Below, piece after piece: positions 45,068 to 57,751 of a stretch of DNA of 64,000 nt. The stretch covers positions 51,768 through 115,767 of the forward strand of contig QYAI01000086.1 in NCBI GenBank assembly GCA_003988855.1, in the 5' to 3' direction. Made by a program: the position numbers and the translations under genes. Position 1 is the first letter of the stretch. Each line of letters begins with the position of its first letter. This DNA comes from Arachnopeziza araneosa. Its lineage: Eukaryota > Ascomycota > Leotiomycetes > Helotiales > Arachnopezizaceae. The notes beneath the pieces were generated by a model, which worked only from the letters and a program-made list of their open reading frames with translations, was not told the origin of the DNA and did no database searches.

Positions 45068-45115
45068 GTTGTTGTTGTTGTTGTTGATGTTGATGTTGAT
45101 GTTGATGTTGATGTT
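45068..45115 (+). repeat. Microsatellite (GTT)6(GATGTT)5
   Basis: Six GTT units followed directly by five GATGTT units, in the presumed 5' untranslated or promoter region of the SDR gene on the minus strand. Confidence 0.95.
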
Positions 45116-45724
45116 TTGAGTGTTGATGTGTTAGTTGCTGGCTGAGGTAGATATAGAGAAGCTGATAATGAGCAGTTTGAAGGATGAAAACTCTCTACTT
45201 ATAACCTGACCTCCTTTTGATGCTTGATGTCATTAAAAATCATTATTTGCTATTCTTGATGATTCTCAACGCATTCTGATTTCTAAGCAGCTTATTCATT
45301 ATCATCACTTAAGCGTTGATGAGTAGTAACATTTTCGAGATATTCGCATGTAAAGACTTTCGCGATATCCCAACCTGGCCATTTTGGCTTAATCGAGACC
45401 TAGCGTCGTTTTGCTCTGATTGCCGACCACTCAAAGTAAGCAAGGGCGAATTATTTCCTCTGATCGGCGATAAGAAAAGAGGCATGAGATGTAACAAGGA
45501 TCCGAGCCGGGTAAAAAATGTATGAAGCGATGCAGGTCCATTTGTAAGCCCAAGGCACCATCTATATCATACCCTCTGCATCTCGTAGAAAGAGGGAGCA
45601 GCCAAAACATTAGGAGTATACTAATCAAGAGTGAATTTCCAGTTTAAGAAAACGGTAAAGATTACAAACCAATGAGATCCAGTGCGCATACCATCCCATT
45701 TTGTTTTATTGCTAATAATGGATT
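45116..45724. other. Divergent intergenic region
   Basis: Lies between the SDR (minus) and the next gene (plus), so it probably carries both promoters. No further motif is supported. Confidence 0.5.
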
Positions 45725-48154
45725 ATGGCAGGAGGTGACGGAAAACGTAGAACAGCGGGTGGAGGGGCCAGCGACACCACGCCACAGTCAATTTCCGGGA
45801 CCATTAACTCAGAAGAAACACTTGATCTGCGATTTGTGAATACCACTAGCACAATAACATTAGATCAGTCGTCTAAACAAATCATTCGAAAGCATGCTTC
45901 ACGGCACAAACCGAAACATCGTTCAGGCGGCCCCAGCACAGATGCAATTGCTACCACAGGTCAAATTCAGAGGTTTCGGTTAGGGCCACAGGGCCTAAAA
46001 CCTACGGCGAACCAGCCACAACAGATCAGCCCAAACTTTACCATCTTGTTACCCCGTTCAGACGAACAGCTTTCAAAAGTCATTACAATACCATTTCAGC
46101 CCTCTCCAAGCCGGCCCCTTCAAGTTGCATTCAACTCAGGGCAGGAAAATATTAACAAAGAGGAGGATGAGAATAAATTGCTCGCAAATCTCGGTTTTAC
46201 AACGGTAGTCAGCCAATCCCAATACGGAGAATCATTGGAACTCGTGGGATGGACTGCAGAGCGAAAACAGATTTGGTTGGAATTGCTACATTTATTGCGA
46301 GGTATTTCTCTGTATAATCCAAGTTCCAGCGCTATGGACCCGTTTAATGCTATGGCTTTGACCATCACTCCTCGAGAGCAGATATTAGTCCGCTACTACT
46401 GTAAGTACGCATCCAAGCATGAAAGAGCTCATATCCCGGAGCTCAATTCCAGTCTCCGGCTACTTAATGTACTTGATTTTAGTGTTACCGACAATCCTTG
46501 TGGAGTTCGAGAATTTGAATATCTTTTCCATATCAAAGACTTGTCGCTCGTCATAATTCACTAATTTAAGGCAGTCACCGGCCGAAGAGAATTTCTCTCA
46601 CCACTGATCCCTTACTGTCAAGTTTGGTTCGGTCTTGCCGTCCAAGATGAGGCAGCATTCCAGTAAGTACTATGACATACTTGCTAGTTCGTCAACTAGG
46701 ACGTAGCAGCATCTCTTTTAGCATGTTCGTGTGAAGTATATTTGGCATTTTTGGTCTCACAAATGATCGATTCTTATTCAGAACTCCATCCAATAATTTA
46801 AGTAATGCTGATTTTGAAATATCCTCTAGTGCTTTATTCTCTCACTACTCGGCGACCCATCGAGCACGGTTCCGGCACGAAAGTTCAATAGAGAGTATCA
46901 GCCACCTCTCAGCAGCAATTCAGATCGTTAACGGGAGACTTCAACACCAGAGTGAGAGCTGCAGTAATGGTACGATTGGGGCTGTTGCCAGTCTAATAAT
47001 TTTTGAGGTAATACTTCTCACAAGTTGCCGTTGGAGTTTCAAAATTACTTAAATGAGCTGAGAAAGATGCCAGTCTGCCAATGGAGCACTTCCAAATGTT
47101 GCTTTTCATATGAGAGGTCTAAAAGAGATGGTGAGGAGACGCGGTGGTTTTGAGCTGGGAGATTTCCCCATGGATCTCAAACGCATGATTGCTTGGTAAG
47201 TTGTCTTGTTCGCCTCAAAAACTATTCTACCACGATATTCAAAGTAGACATTTAGCATCGACATGAGTTTTTCTGTTAGCTTCATCGATGATATATTGAG
47301 ATGAAGTTTCAGCATAAGTTATGGAGATATGGAGATATGGTGATGAAATTTCTACACTTGTTGAGAGGCAGCGCTCAAAATCTCAAAAGCTAGCCAAACT
47401 TAATTTACTAATATATGAAAGGGCCGATTTAAACACGGCCAATGATTTATGGCAACCTCCACACTTTCCTGCCTTTCAGCTACCAGCCTCAGTGAGCCGT
47501 GATCGAAAAACTGGCCATCTTCTCCAGCAATCTTCCCATTCCGAACTCGAAGGATTGCAGTACACGTTGTCATCTTCGCTCGAAATTTCTCTAGAGCTGA
47601 ATATTGACTTGGTCCTCGAAAATGTCAAATCTTTCGCTGCGGAAATGGAGATTGCCACTCAATCGATCAGCCCTCTCAACCTTCCTCGCATAGAAATTAG
47701 CGACCAAATCTACTTGCTTGAGCGACAAGTTTTGGACATAATTCACAACCCACCTACACCACAAAACGCAGTCGACCGTACCTGTGCCGTAGCAGCATTA
47801 CTCTATATACGTTCCAACGTGCGCGATACTCTCTGTAACTATCGTATCGTCGAAACAGGCAAGCTTCAAGCCGCATTACAGTCCCTCACGGCAGTCGCTG
47901 ATTTGTGGACTTGGGCAAAAGATATCCGCGGCCGGGAGAAAATCATTTGGACGGTGGGATTTGGGGCCGTGGCGAGCGCTGGTAGAGCAGAGAGACCCTG
48001 GTTCACGAAACTGCTGAGGGAGCTTTGTGATAAGGTCGGGTTTCAAAGATGGGAGGACTTGAAAGCCGTTTTTGAATCCGTTCTATGGAAGGATGAGCTG
48101 GAAACTAGTGGGGCTAACATTTGGGAGGAGATGAAAATGCTTAGAGATGATTAA
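45725..48154 (+). CDS. Fungal-specific transcription-factor-domain protein without Zn cluster
   Basis: Five exons (45725-46400, 46575-46662, 46830-47007, 47074-47195, 47422-48154) give 598 aa. The N-terminus is Gly/Ser-rich, then LRFVNTTS and a basic stretch SSKQIIRKHASRHKPKHR, the arrangement seen in fungal proteins with a Fungal_trans_2-like region but no zinc cluster. Helical segments follow: AVQDEAAFHALFSHYSATH, LKEMVRRRGGF, PAFQLP and ERQVLDIIH. No Cys cluster is visible, so DNA binding, if any, is through another element or partner. The introns are long for this window (174, 167, 66 and 226 bp) and the first three exon junctions are my inference from homologous patterns. A divergent promoter is shared with the SDR. 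Confidence 0.75.
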
Positions 48155-48482
48155 TGTGAATATCGGATGTAGTGTTTAATGAGTCAGTGCACGACTATCA
48201 TTTCTCTGCTTTAAGACGAAAAGAACCCTAGAGATTTTGTTATTACTACAAGAACAGAAGCTATAACTCATCTATTTGAAGCGTCTTTCAGGCACAAAAT
48301 TAAGTAGCTGAAGGTGGAGAGGAGATGGGAGGGAAATAGTAAGGGCAAGTGAAGACAACCGCTTTCGAGATCTAAACACAGTGACATTCTCTTGGATATC
48401 TGCATACAGACTCTAAACTTGTAATTTTTACAATAGATCTAAGTTCTCGCTCACAATAATTTACAGTGCCGAATAGGTCGCT
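48155..48482. other. Short convergent intergenic region
   Basis: 328 bp between two 3' ends. Nothing notable seen. Confidence 0.5.
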
Positions 48483-49563
48483 CTAAACCTTCAATTCCCG
48501 CCTTTCTTCCATTGGTGGGCTCTCCAATCCGTCTTGAGACAACTTCTGTGATGGACTGAAAACTTGTCCAGGATGTGCGACATTTAGAGCATAGACGGCG
48601 ACAACTATCATGCTGCTCGTAAAGATTAGCTCGGTCCAAGACGGATGATGAATTCAGTGATTAGGTTAAAACTTACACTCCTTCTAACCCAATGAACTCT
48701 CCCTGGTTATGAATCAAAGGTCCATCATAACCGTCACTCAACTCATCAATACGATACACACATCTCGTCAAAATACACACAATACTCAACGTCAAAAACC
48801 CTACAAATATTTTAAACCTATTATTGGCGTGCTTTTTCTGAACTTTCCCTGCTTTACAATTTTTTCGATACCGGATAGCGTAATCCAGAGAAAGAAGGAT
48901 GAAAACACTTAGAGTGAAAACTTGAAAGCAGAGGCCAGCAAGGGCGGTATCGACGCCTACGCTGGAGGCGCCTTTTGAGTTGGTCGACATGGCGCCACCA
49001 ACGGCTTGAAGAACCAGGGATATGATGTCGCAAGGAATGAAAAGCGCATAGTACAGACGAGGGGCGAAGCGAGAGGAGGTTGGAGAAAGGTACATGATTC
49101 TAGGCGAAGTTGAGCGTTTGATTCTTGATATTGATGAATGCAGGTACTTACGTTTTGTAAAGAGTCAAGTAAATCGCTGCACAGAAGAAAACAGGGGCGA
49201 AGGTAATGCATACTACACAGATATTAGCGTTGAATTCCGATGGTTGATTTAAAAGTAAAAATAAAACTGTCGGATATAGGAATCAGGAGACGAACTGATT
49301 TGTAATAGAAACCCATTGAAGGGAAATGGGTTGTAATGCATGATGATTCTTCCTCCATATCCTATCATTTCAGCTGCACCTCCAAACAACATACAAGTCA
49401 TGAAAGTCCATTCGCGCCGTCGCAAGCCCTGAAATAGGTGGATGCAGAAATTGATGCCGAATAGCGTAATGAAAATACTATTGGCGGCTAGGGATGGGAT
49501 ATATTCAAATATGCTTTGATCGAGGGAGCAAGTAGCTAAGGTGCAATTATCCCAATTCGACAT
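48483..49563 (-). CDS. RTA1-like seven-helix membrane protein
   Basis: Four exons (49296-49563, 49152-49212, 48677-49099, 48483-48615) give 294 aa. ATG 49563 (MSNWDNCTLATCSLDQSIFE) gives a short extracellular N-terminus with two Cys. Helices follow around IPSLAANSIFITLFGINF, GGAAEMIGYGGRI, IICITFAPVFFCAAIYLTLY, IISLVLQAVGGAM and FKIFVGFLTLSIVC. The GGR and LQAxGG motifs are typical of the RTA1/Rsb1 lipid-translocating family, which confers tolerance to toxic lipids and sterol-active compounds at the plasma membrane. The last intron has a NAGNAG acceptor, so two products differing by one Ser are possible. A self-protection or export role for the PKS product is conceivable but inferred from position only. 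Confidence 0.88.
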
Positions 49564-50839
49564 TTCGTAATGAAGAATAACGCTGAGGGAGCAGATAAGG
49601 TTAGATGGATGGACTGAGGAGAAGAAAATGTTCAATACGAAAAGTGGTGAAGACTCTCATGTAGGTATAAATATCAGCGAGCTCAGCCACTATATCACAT
49701 GGCGGAGTCCTACTCGACCCCAATTTCTTACTGAGACACCTCACCGACCAGACTGATTCAGAGCCCTATTGGCCGATTAAGAGAATGCGAAGTTATCCAT
49801 CGCTGAATTTAAGGTTGGTGGGGCCAAGCCGCTCCGCATTCGCTAAAAGCCCTCTAATAGCATCTCATCTTAGGGATCCTAGGTGATCTAAGGAAATACT
49901 GACGTCATCGATATAGTGTATTTGGAACTGCTTCGGAGCATTCGAATATCCGCTTATCTACTATATCTCTATGTACCAAGAGCGTATGGAATTAAATATC
50001 CTGCTGAGGAGAGACTTACATCTATCTTATTGATCTGATTTGCTGAGTTGAAGAATGGTTATTCACATACAGATTTTAACATGGGTCTGAGGCCTTGACA
50101 GCGAAATGGGAAGGACGCCAATTCATTTGAGCCTCTTTACTGATTTCATACTTTTGATTCCCATTTTGTCTCGTTTGTTAATAAATTCAAATAGATTGAA
50201 GTGTCTTCGCTCAGCGAAGGCACAAATATCGGCTTCATTCGTGATACTAAGCTCGACCGACCCTATGCCCATTCTAAAAGCCTACTTGTATTTGACTTTG
50301 ATATTCGTCCAAAGCAGCATAGAGATTGTGGTATAGTGGTCTTCTTTCGAGGCGAGAACGACGACACGTAGGGGCATGATAACTTTCGAGGCACCCACAA
50401 GCGTAGCTGACAAAAAAGAATACGCTGTGCGAATCAGAGTCTATGCCGCAAACTTCGAAAGGAAGTCTCAGGGATCTGTTACATTGCCTTCAATACCAAG
50501 GTTACAGGGATTTTATGATTTCATATTATAATATAGGAACCTAGACGAAAACGGCCACTATATTAAACTGCACTTTTCACGTTGTTGGCAATTTTTGTAT
50601 AAGCATGATGGAAATCAGAGCATTTGTCGAAGTATGACAATTCGAACTTAGCCGGTGTCCAAAAACAGCATACGATACTGCTGGTTGCCTTAGCGTAGAA
50701 GCCAAACTGCTTGATTCTGTAGAACAACTAAATGGAAAAATTTACTTAGAAATTATTCGCTACGTGGTGTATTATCACCAAAGGCAGCGGTACGCTGCAG
50801 GGTCTGCACGATAAGAGTCTCTTGTCTTGTTTTCCATGC
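49564..50839. other. Intergenic, no supported gene
   Basis: Contains a 76-codon plus-strand frame (50106-50336) with hydrophobic composition but no other support. I see no motif or repeat. Confidence 0.5.
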
Positions 50840-51932
50840 CTAGGCTACCTTCTTCCCCGTGATACGAATAAATTCATCCTCGATATTCTTCCATACCCAT
50901 TCTCTAGTTCCATCAGCCCTATAGTCTTTCAAAACTGAAAGAGCTCCAGGTTTCAAACACTCTCCGAGCATATCAATTGAATACACCCCGCTTCCTACAT
51001 TTCCGTCCGTGCCACTTGCAACTTCGAGACCATCACCTAGCGGAACCCCGTCTGCATCACCTTTTTGCCCTGGCGGATATTTTGCACTGGTAGCAAGAAA
51101 CACATGCCTTTCTCCCGCATCAACAAATGGTATTCGCACCAAGGCTCCCACAAGGTTATACAGTCCTCTGAATACGGTTCCCAGGGGGCCACCTGTACCT
51201 CGAGTAATGCCAGATTTAACAGGGCCTGGGAAGTTGTGTATGAATGATACGTCAGGTGCGTCTTTGGCGTGCTTTTCGAGCGCCAAACTGACGATGGAGG
51301 CGGCTTGCCCGCGTTGACCCATCAAGCTCTTGTTCCAGCTTTGAAAATTCTGTCTATCAATATGGCCTTCCATAGTAGCTACGAAGACGGTGACGACACG
51401 CCGTAGAGATGAAGCATTTTGGATCAATGGAAGTAGATTAACAATAAATCGATGGCGACAGTATACGGCCAGAGCTGCTGCATAGTGAAGGCCTTCGTCT
51501 GTCTCTGTGAGTAGTTAGCACGCTGACTTATTTCTCCCCTTCAAACATTGAGAAACATCAATAGTAGAAGGGGGCCTTACTGATTCCAGTCTGCAAAGTC
51601 CCAATGGTAAGAAACAGAATATTGATAGACTTCTCTCTGCTCTTGATATCTTGGCAAACTTCGTCCACATTCCGCAACAAACTAGTTTCTTTCTTGATGA
51701 AAATGAATTCCCCCTCCGGATTCAGAGCCTTGCACTCAGCTGTGATGCGATCTCCAGAATCTTGGGAGCGGCCAACAAGATATACACGGGGTTTGACAGC
51801 GTGCTTGGCAAACTGCTTGAGGCTTGTTTCACCAATCCCACTAGTTCCCCCGACGAAAATTGCTACAAGTCCAGAGATTAGAGAGGAGGATATACGAGAG
51901 TTGGAGGCTTCGACGTCCGTGAGTAAGACCAT
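50840..51932 (-). CDS. SDR-family oxidoreductase, 338 aa
   Basis: Two exons (51581-51932, 50840-51504) flank a 76-bp intron. The N-terminal Rossmann motif is VAIFVGGTSGIGETSLKQFA (about residues 23-42). VYLVGRSQDSG follows with the Arg that favours NADP. ILFLTIGTLQTG takes the place of the usual NAG motif, then TDEGLHYAAALAVYCRHRF and RRVVTVFVATMEG. HNFPGPVKSGI matches the PGxVxT region. A clear Tyr-x3-Lys pair is not obvious, so it belongs to the atypical fungal SDR group whose activity is less certain. It is transcribed in the same direction as the RTA1-like gene. No lesion seen. Confidence 0.85.
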
Positions 51933-54680
51933 GTTAATCTACTTGAGGTGGTCGCTTAGGAATTGAGAGAAGAGCAATTGCGGAGCCGGAGGCCTAGCGT
52001 CAAGATGAGATTTTGGCAGTGATGTATAATCACACGAAATCAAAGATGTTTTGTATTTATAACGAGCGCGCGGAGGAAAAGCCATCTTTTCCTACACGTG
52101 ACAATACGAAGTATTATCCCTGATATTCGGCGTTCAAAGCCCGACCCCTGTCTGCCGGAGCAATGGATACTCCATTAGGGATTAGTGCTATCAGCGTAAT
52201 TAAGCGAATCCGAAAGCGCCAAAGGAACCAGATGTCATGACTTCGATCATCTGGAACTCTTCAGTCTCAGCGATCGTGAGAATCGTACTATTGTCACGGG
52301 AAAACCAGGGCTAAAAGGGGTCGAAAATCGAGTCAATTCTGTTGTGTGTAGAGGGGTGTACCCCCTCCCCTCCGGGCTCCTATATATACCCTAAATCACG
52401 TGTTTTTAACGTGAAAACTATGAAAGTTCAACTACAACCATCAATGACCTCGTGTGGCACGCGGTAACCATATCAGCTTTAAGGCACCCTTCTCTACCAA
52501 TGCGGCATTTGTGAAGCTTGGACCTCTCTCTTGCCGGGGCTTGTCTGATCGAGGGCTCATAATCAAATCAACTTCAAGAACTTCAAGTTAACCCCAGCGG
52601 ACTCCTCGAATGAGTTCATCAACTCGCGTCGCTTATGCTTTTAATATGGATTTTACCGTCCGACTTTCCCCCCTTATATGCTTCAACACATAACTTTTAA
52701 GGCCATTATCAATAGTCAAGTGTAGGAATATTTGAGATTAAAGCACGATTAAATATTTTCGCGACCCATATGTGTCACGGAGTATATATTGGGGGTTAAA
52801 GGGTTCCAGGAAGGAACGTCCCTTTCTGTGACAATATGTTAGAACATGTACGAAAATTTTCTCTTATAAAAATCCCAGTATTTGATGCAGCATATTCTTG
52901 AGTTTGTTCTTGAATAAGTGTTCACAGAGCAGCGTAACGCAAGTGACAAATCACTACGACCGTATCTCATAGAAGATTCTGGTTTTCTATTCTTCCTTTT
53001 ATGATCCCGATAGCGGCTTGCTACCTTGTTCTTAAGTAATTTTTTTTGTATACCGCCCATATATTAAGGTTTCCATGAAGTGATAGGAACGGCTCGGCGA
53101 TAGGAAGCTGTGATACTACCTTAGCTGTATGGATGATCTTGGAAACCTATAATACAACTGTAGCAGCAAAAGCAAGATCAATAGATTGTCGATGATACGC
53201 GAGGTGGGATGTTACTGCATAAATCACCTTCCAGCCAGGGTTTTGACATTCTGCCGAGCTGGGAATGTATGATCACATGCTCTACCATTGGTATCTTGGA
53301 AGAAACTCCTGGATACCGAATACTTTCCCACTTTCTGTATGTTTGCTGAGAAATGGGTAGCAACCAGCGCTTGGATCGCAGTCCCAGATTGCCCAATCAG
53401 AAACTGCCAGGTCAGTACGGTCGGTACCTGAATTTGTTAGCAGTAATAGGACTATATCCTTACAGTGAAACGGTCAGCTTGCAGTGTGGGATTTGAGACA
53501 TCCCGGCTCACTGACAGGTGGGGCAACCAATGGTGTCTTAAGAACTCGGTTTGCATTTTAAGATACAAGCCTTGTGGATAAACAAGCGTCCCGGTTGTTT
53601 GTTTCGACGTCTTGCCCATTTTCAAAATTAACCGTGCCGTGTTGAACTTTCGACAGTCAATTCGTACAGAGCCCAGATCTTTTTCCCGTGATCGAGGTCA
53701 TATTAACCACCCTTGACAGTTATTTAACCTAGCGTGCTGTAACAATATGTCTCGCGAACAAGAATCCAATTTTCAAACTGTTGAAGTGGGAATCAAGGCT
53801 GTCAGTCTATCCTGTTATGCCTGTAATTTATATATCTTCAATAACTTATCTTTGTTTCTGGCAGGCTACCCTGGCTATACTCTACTATTGGAGCACAATT
53901 CAGTTCTGCCACTTTCCTCCCAGCATAAGGGGATATCCACTCCTTTGGATCAGTAGCAGTAACATGTCAAAAGGCTACTCTCAAATGGCGTACTAAACTT
54001 GGCACTATGCAAAATAGCACACTGTGTAATTGTATCTCTGAACCATTAAGTGTGAATTTTTTCCACTCCTTCACTGGTACAGATCGGAGATATACTGACC
54101 CATATCGATGGAAGTCGATCAATTCACGGCGAGGCAAAATCTTCCGATTGGCCGAGTGAGATTAATTTAATTTCTTCCCAGCCATCTCAATTTATGTTTG
54201 GTCGTCTCCAACATTTGGAAATTAATATAATCTAGAACTGGATGTTTCCACTTCAGTCAACCAAGATCTACTGCATAAGCTCGGGTATTTTAGGCGGTTA
54301 AACCAGGCTTGCAACTAGGATGGCGGATTGGTTGGATAGCAAAACGAGCTGATTGAATTATCTTTTCCACCTCTGTGGGATGAGAGGTATTCAGTATAAC
54401 TGATCTTGCTTTGGGAGAGAGTGAAGATCCAAAGACAATCTTTTATTATTGGCTGAACGAAACGAGTGTATGCCACCAAATAATCCCCCTCTTCTTCTTG
54501 ACATAATATTTCCATTACAAGCCACCAATTTCCGACGAGACCAAGCTATATATTTTCATAATACTGAGGTACATAAGTTGTATAATTAGCCACTATAAAC
54601 TGTAGCTACAACAGTTTCCACCTTTGGCAAATTGCTACAGTAAGAATACCACACTAATTCAACAAAATTAGCAAAATATC
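51933..54680. other. 2.7-kb gene-poor gap
   Basis: AT-rich and without recognisable coding sequence. A C-rich/G-rich patch (GGGGTGTACCCCCTCCCCTC near 52357) precedes TATATATACCC, resembling a promoter or an old element end, but I cannot assign it. Confidence 0.45.
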
Positions 54681-55102
54681 TTAGTTGTACTGGAAAGCAG
54701 GGCAATTCTCACCATCTTTGTATTTACAGACTGAACCATCTCCACAGTTTCCGCAAGATCCAGTATAACCTTCTCCGCCGCATTGTCCCCACTCTGCAAT
54801 AGGACATGAATCTGTGGGAGATGGAGGAGGACTCGCGGTCACAGTAACCGTCTTTGTAGATGTTGTGCGCGACGGGGGAGGAGTCCCCGGGACGGTCACA
54901 AGAATTGTGGATGTGGATGTCGTCGGTGGAGTGTAGGTGACAGTGACAACCGTAACGGTGCTAGTCACAGTGACAACAACTTGCTGAGGACGGTTTTAGC
55001 GGTGTTCAATAATGATCTGTTGTGCAGGAGGAGCAAGCTTACAGCAGAGACATAACTGATCAAAGCCAGCGAAGAAGCAAGGGACAATGTAGAGAAATGC
55101 AT
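54681..55102 (-). CDS. Small secreted protein with C-terminal CBM1
   Basis: Exon 1 (55043-55102) encodes a clear signal peptide, MHFSTLSLASSLALISYVSA. A 59-bp intron and exon 2 (54681-54983) complete 120 aa. The mature part is a Thr/Val/Pro/Ser-rich stretch (TVTVVTVTYTPPTT and a second, shorter repeat), likely heavily O-glycosylated. It ends in EWGQCGGEGYTGSCGNC and CKYKDGENCPAFQYN. This resembles the fungal type cellulose-binding module (about 38 aa, several Cys, Trp and Tyr for the flat binding face). There is no catalytic domain, so it may be a cellulose- or chitin-binding cell-wall protein or a small effector-like protein. The terminal residues differ from the common -QCL ending. Confidence 0.82.
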
Positions 55103-57751
55103 GATTTCGAATATTTCTTCACCTGATTTGAAATTTTTAATCCTACTATGATTCTTTATTTAAAGTTATCTGACAGAATTCAGGAGTTCGGTTTCTTTTA
55201 TATACACAGCGCAACATCTCAACTCAATTATATGTCGCTTGCTTTCATCTCACGTTTAGATGAGATGCATACAATACTACTGTGATAAGCATGGATATAT
55301 ACAGATTTTGGGCGTGAGAACGGACAACGAGACATATCTGGTACTCCCACAGCGGGCAAATAGACCCAAATCGACGTGTTACGATGACAAGTCGCTGGCT
55401 TATCTTCAATTCGCGTAACTCTTTTCAACTGCCATAAAGATTAATTAATTCTAAACCTTGTATTTCTTGTGTAAAATTCGTGAGGTCTGATCAAATCATT
55501 ACCAATCATCAAATTGTGTGTGATACTCCATGCATTGTCTGTACGAAGAAAGCTCCACTTTGAATTTAAGTTTCAGGTGTGAGTAAATACAGTCTGGTAC
55601 GGACGTAAACGCTCTCATTTTAGGCAGCAGGGCTGAGTTAAACTCCCTGCGCGGGAAGCGGGAGAATGGATTTGCGGATAAGAGATTGTTATATCAAAAG
55701 GCGATATAGTTCGAACTCTCGGACTTTCGATACGGTTAAGAAAATGTTGGGAACGGAGGAGGCTCAAAACCGGTGTCGATCTAAAAATATCTCTGGCTCG
55801 TATCCGAAACCTATCAAGATACAGTCGAGATCTCTGATGACCTTCGAAGCTTTCGCCTCGAGGAATCTTGTTAATTTACTCAGATTGAAGCCCTGGATTT
55901 TCTGTACGAGCAGCTTGCTACGGTCTTATGACACCAAAACTGATATGAATTCTCTTTCCGGACGTCAATGTCTTAATTTGCTGGTGATTTGAGCTACCTA
56001 ATGAGTAAAAATATCGACTGATCATGTCCTTAGAGAAGTCGATGCAGGAGACTCATATAGTACCATATACATCAGCAGAACCTTTTCCCTAGGCTAAAAC
56101 TTGTTATGTGTATGGAATCACCTGTTTATATTTTATCATTTTCTTGAATCCACCTTCTCTCCTTCTAAGACTACAGTCACTTCTCGTTATGTTAGCGGCT
56201 GATCTGCCTATCTCTGCCGGTAAATTGGCTAGAGCCTCGTAATCATTGCCATGTGCTCTTATCATCGATCCATGCTTACATTCTGTCATATTTTAATTGT
56301 TTCTAACATTCCCGTCACTCAGGAACCTGCATGAATCTACTGCGGTGTCCGTTTTCGGTCTTCTTTTGCTCGGCAACGACCTTGTAGCTATCGAACCGAG
56401 AGTTTCCCGCCCCTCAATATAGAACCGTATCTCTTATCACACTGCCGGCTCCAAAATTTCGCGATGGCGTATGGTGTCACAATCGATATTGCAATATCAA
56501 GGTCCTCGTACCATGTCATTCGAGTCCCTGCATCGGCAACCAAGCGAAAGACAAGCTTCGTCGGCAAACATTTAAGGCTCGGATCTTACTGTAACTCCTC
56601 AAAGACCAAAAAGCGTTGCTAGTCAAGGATGGCTTTGATCGTCAAGTGCTCCCTGGAAAGCTTCATTGGATATTCTGGAGAATATTAAGATACAAGTGAT
56701 AATCCATACCGAGTGATGCATTAAAATCTCCTTTGGAACTTAAGTTAACTTAAATTGATTCCTAGATACAGTTCGATTCTAAAAAAGACGCGTGGTATTA
56801 TTTGCTCACAAAAATTCTGCTTCTTGGCGCAGTTCTAAGCGCCATCTTTGGCTTATTCCAAGCATCTTTCAAGCCACCTCTCGAATCATAGCCGATCAAC
56901 TTAATCTCTCAAAAGAGGTTCTGATTGGTTTATAGGCACTTTGATTGAAACTTAGCCCCACATTCTCATTTCCCAGTGGCCTGGACAAAATCCTATGCTT
57001 CCGATGCTGGTATCCAATAACACGGCAGTACCAAGAGTAGCATCGGATGACGAATTGTAATCGCAAAATACTCCAATGAGGCTGCAACTAGACAGTGCAC
57101 TTGTCCTAGAAGCTGCGGCCTTGGATTTGATAAGGTTGTTGATTCGTGGCTACACGAGCTAGGTAGTGGTAGGGAAAGACTCCGAAAAAGATCTTGCTGA
57201 AGGCATCGAGAATTGCCGCAGAAGACGATTGTTTTCGACCATGCACCTTACTTTGGCATTCTTTCAAAATGAAAGTTCACGTTAGCTATAACTTGCCGAG
57301 ATTCGCTATGCAGACAGCAAAACCACGGCTCTGATTCCTTCAGGATCGGAATGTGGTTCCAAGTGTGAAAGGAGCGGGATTAATTACTGTAAGAGGTTAT
57401 TTCTTTGGTGATTAAGAAGATATCTTTACACATCATGCCATTTCGGCCCTTAGGAGCAGGACAAACCTCCTGTCATTTATATTTTTTTCGTGTTTATTCA
57501 TGTGACTTGGCGGCATGCAGGGACTTTCCATTGTCTTGCATCCCCCACGTCATGGTACGATTTTCAGCAGAGCTCTCCCCTGCCGCCCCGCGATCTGAAA
57601 ACAAAAAGCAAGCTTTCGATAAGTCCAACCTCGCTGTGACGAGGCAGATAAGCCTCTGCCAAGCTTCTCCTAACCCTTCACTCCCGGCACCACTGCAGGA
57701 AATTGATTTAGCAATATCATATCAACTGCGACGGAACTACGAAAAGACAGG
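55103..57751. other. 2.6-kb gene-poor gap
   Basis: A 108-codon plus-strand frame (55666-55992) and a minus-strand stretch of about 60 open codons near 56390-56590 look faintly protein-like but lack motifs and clean splice sites. The latter includes LVFRLVADAGTRMTWYEDLD. They may be remnants of dead genes. The last part holds the TOK promoter. Confidence 0.4.
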
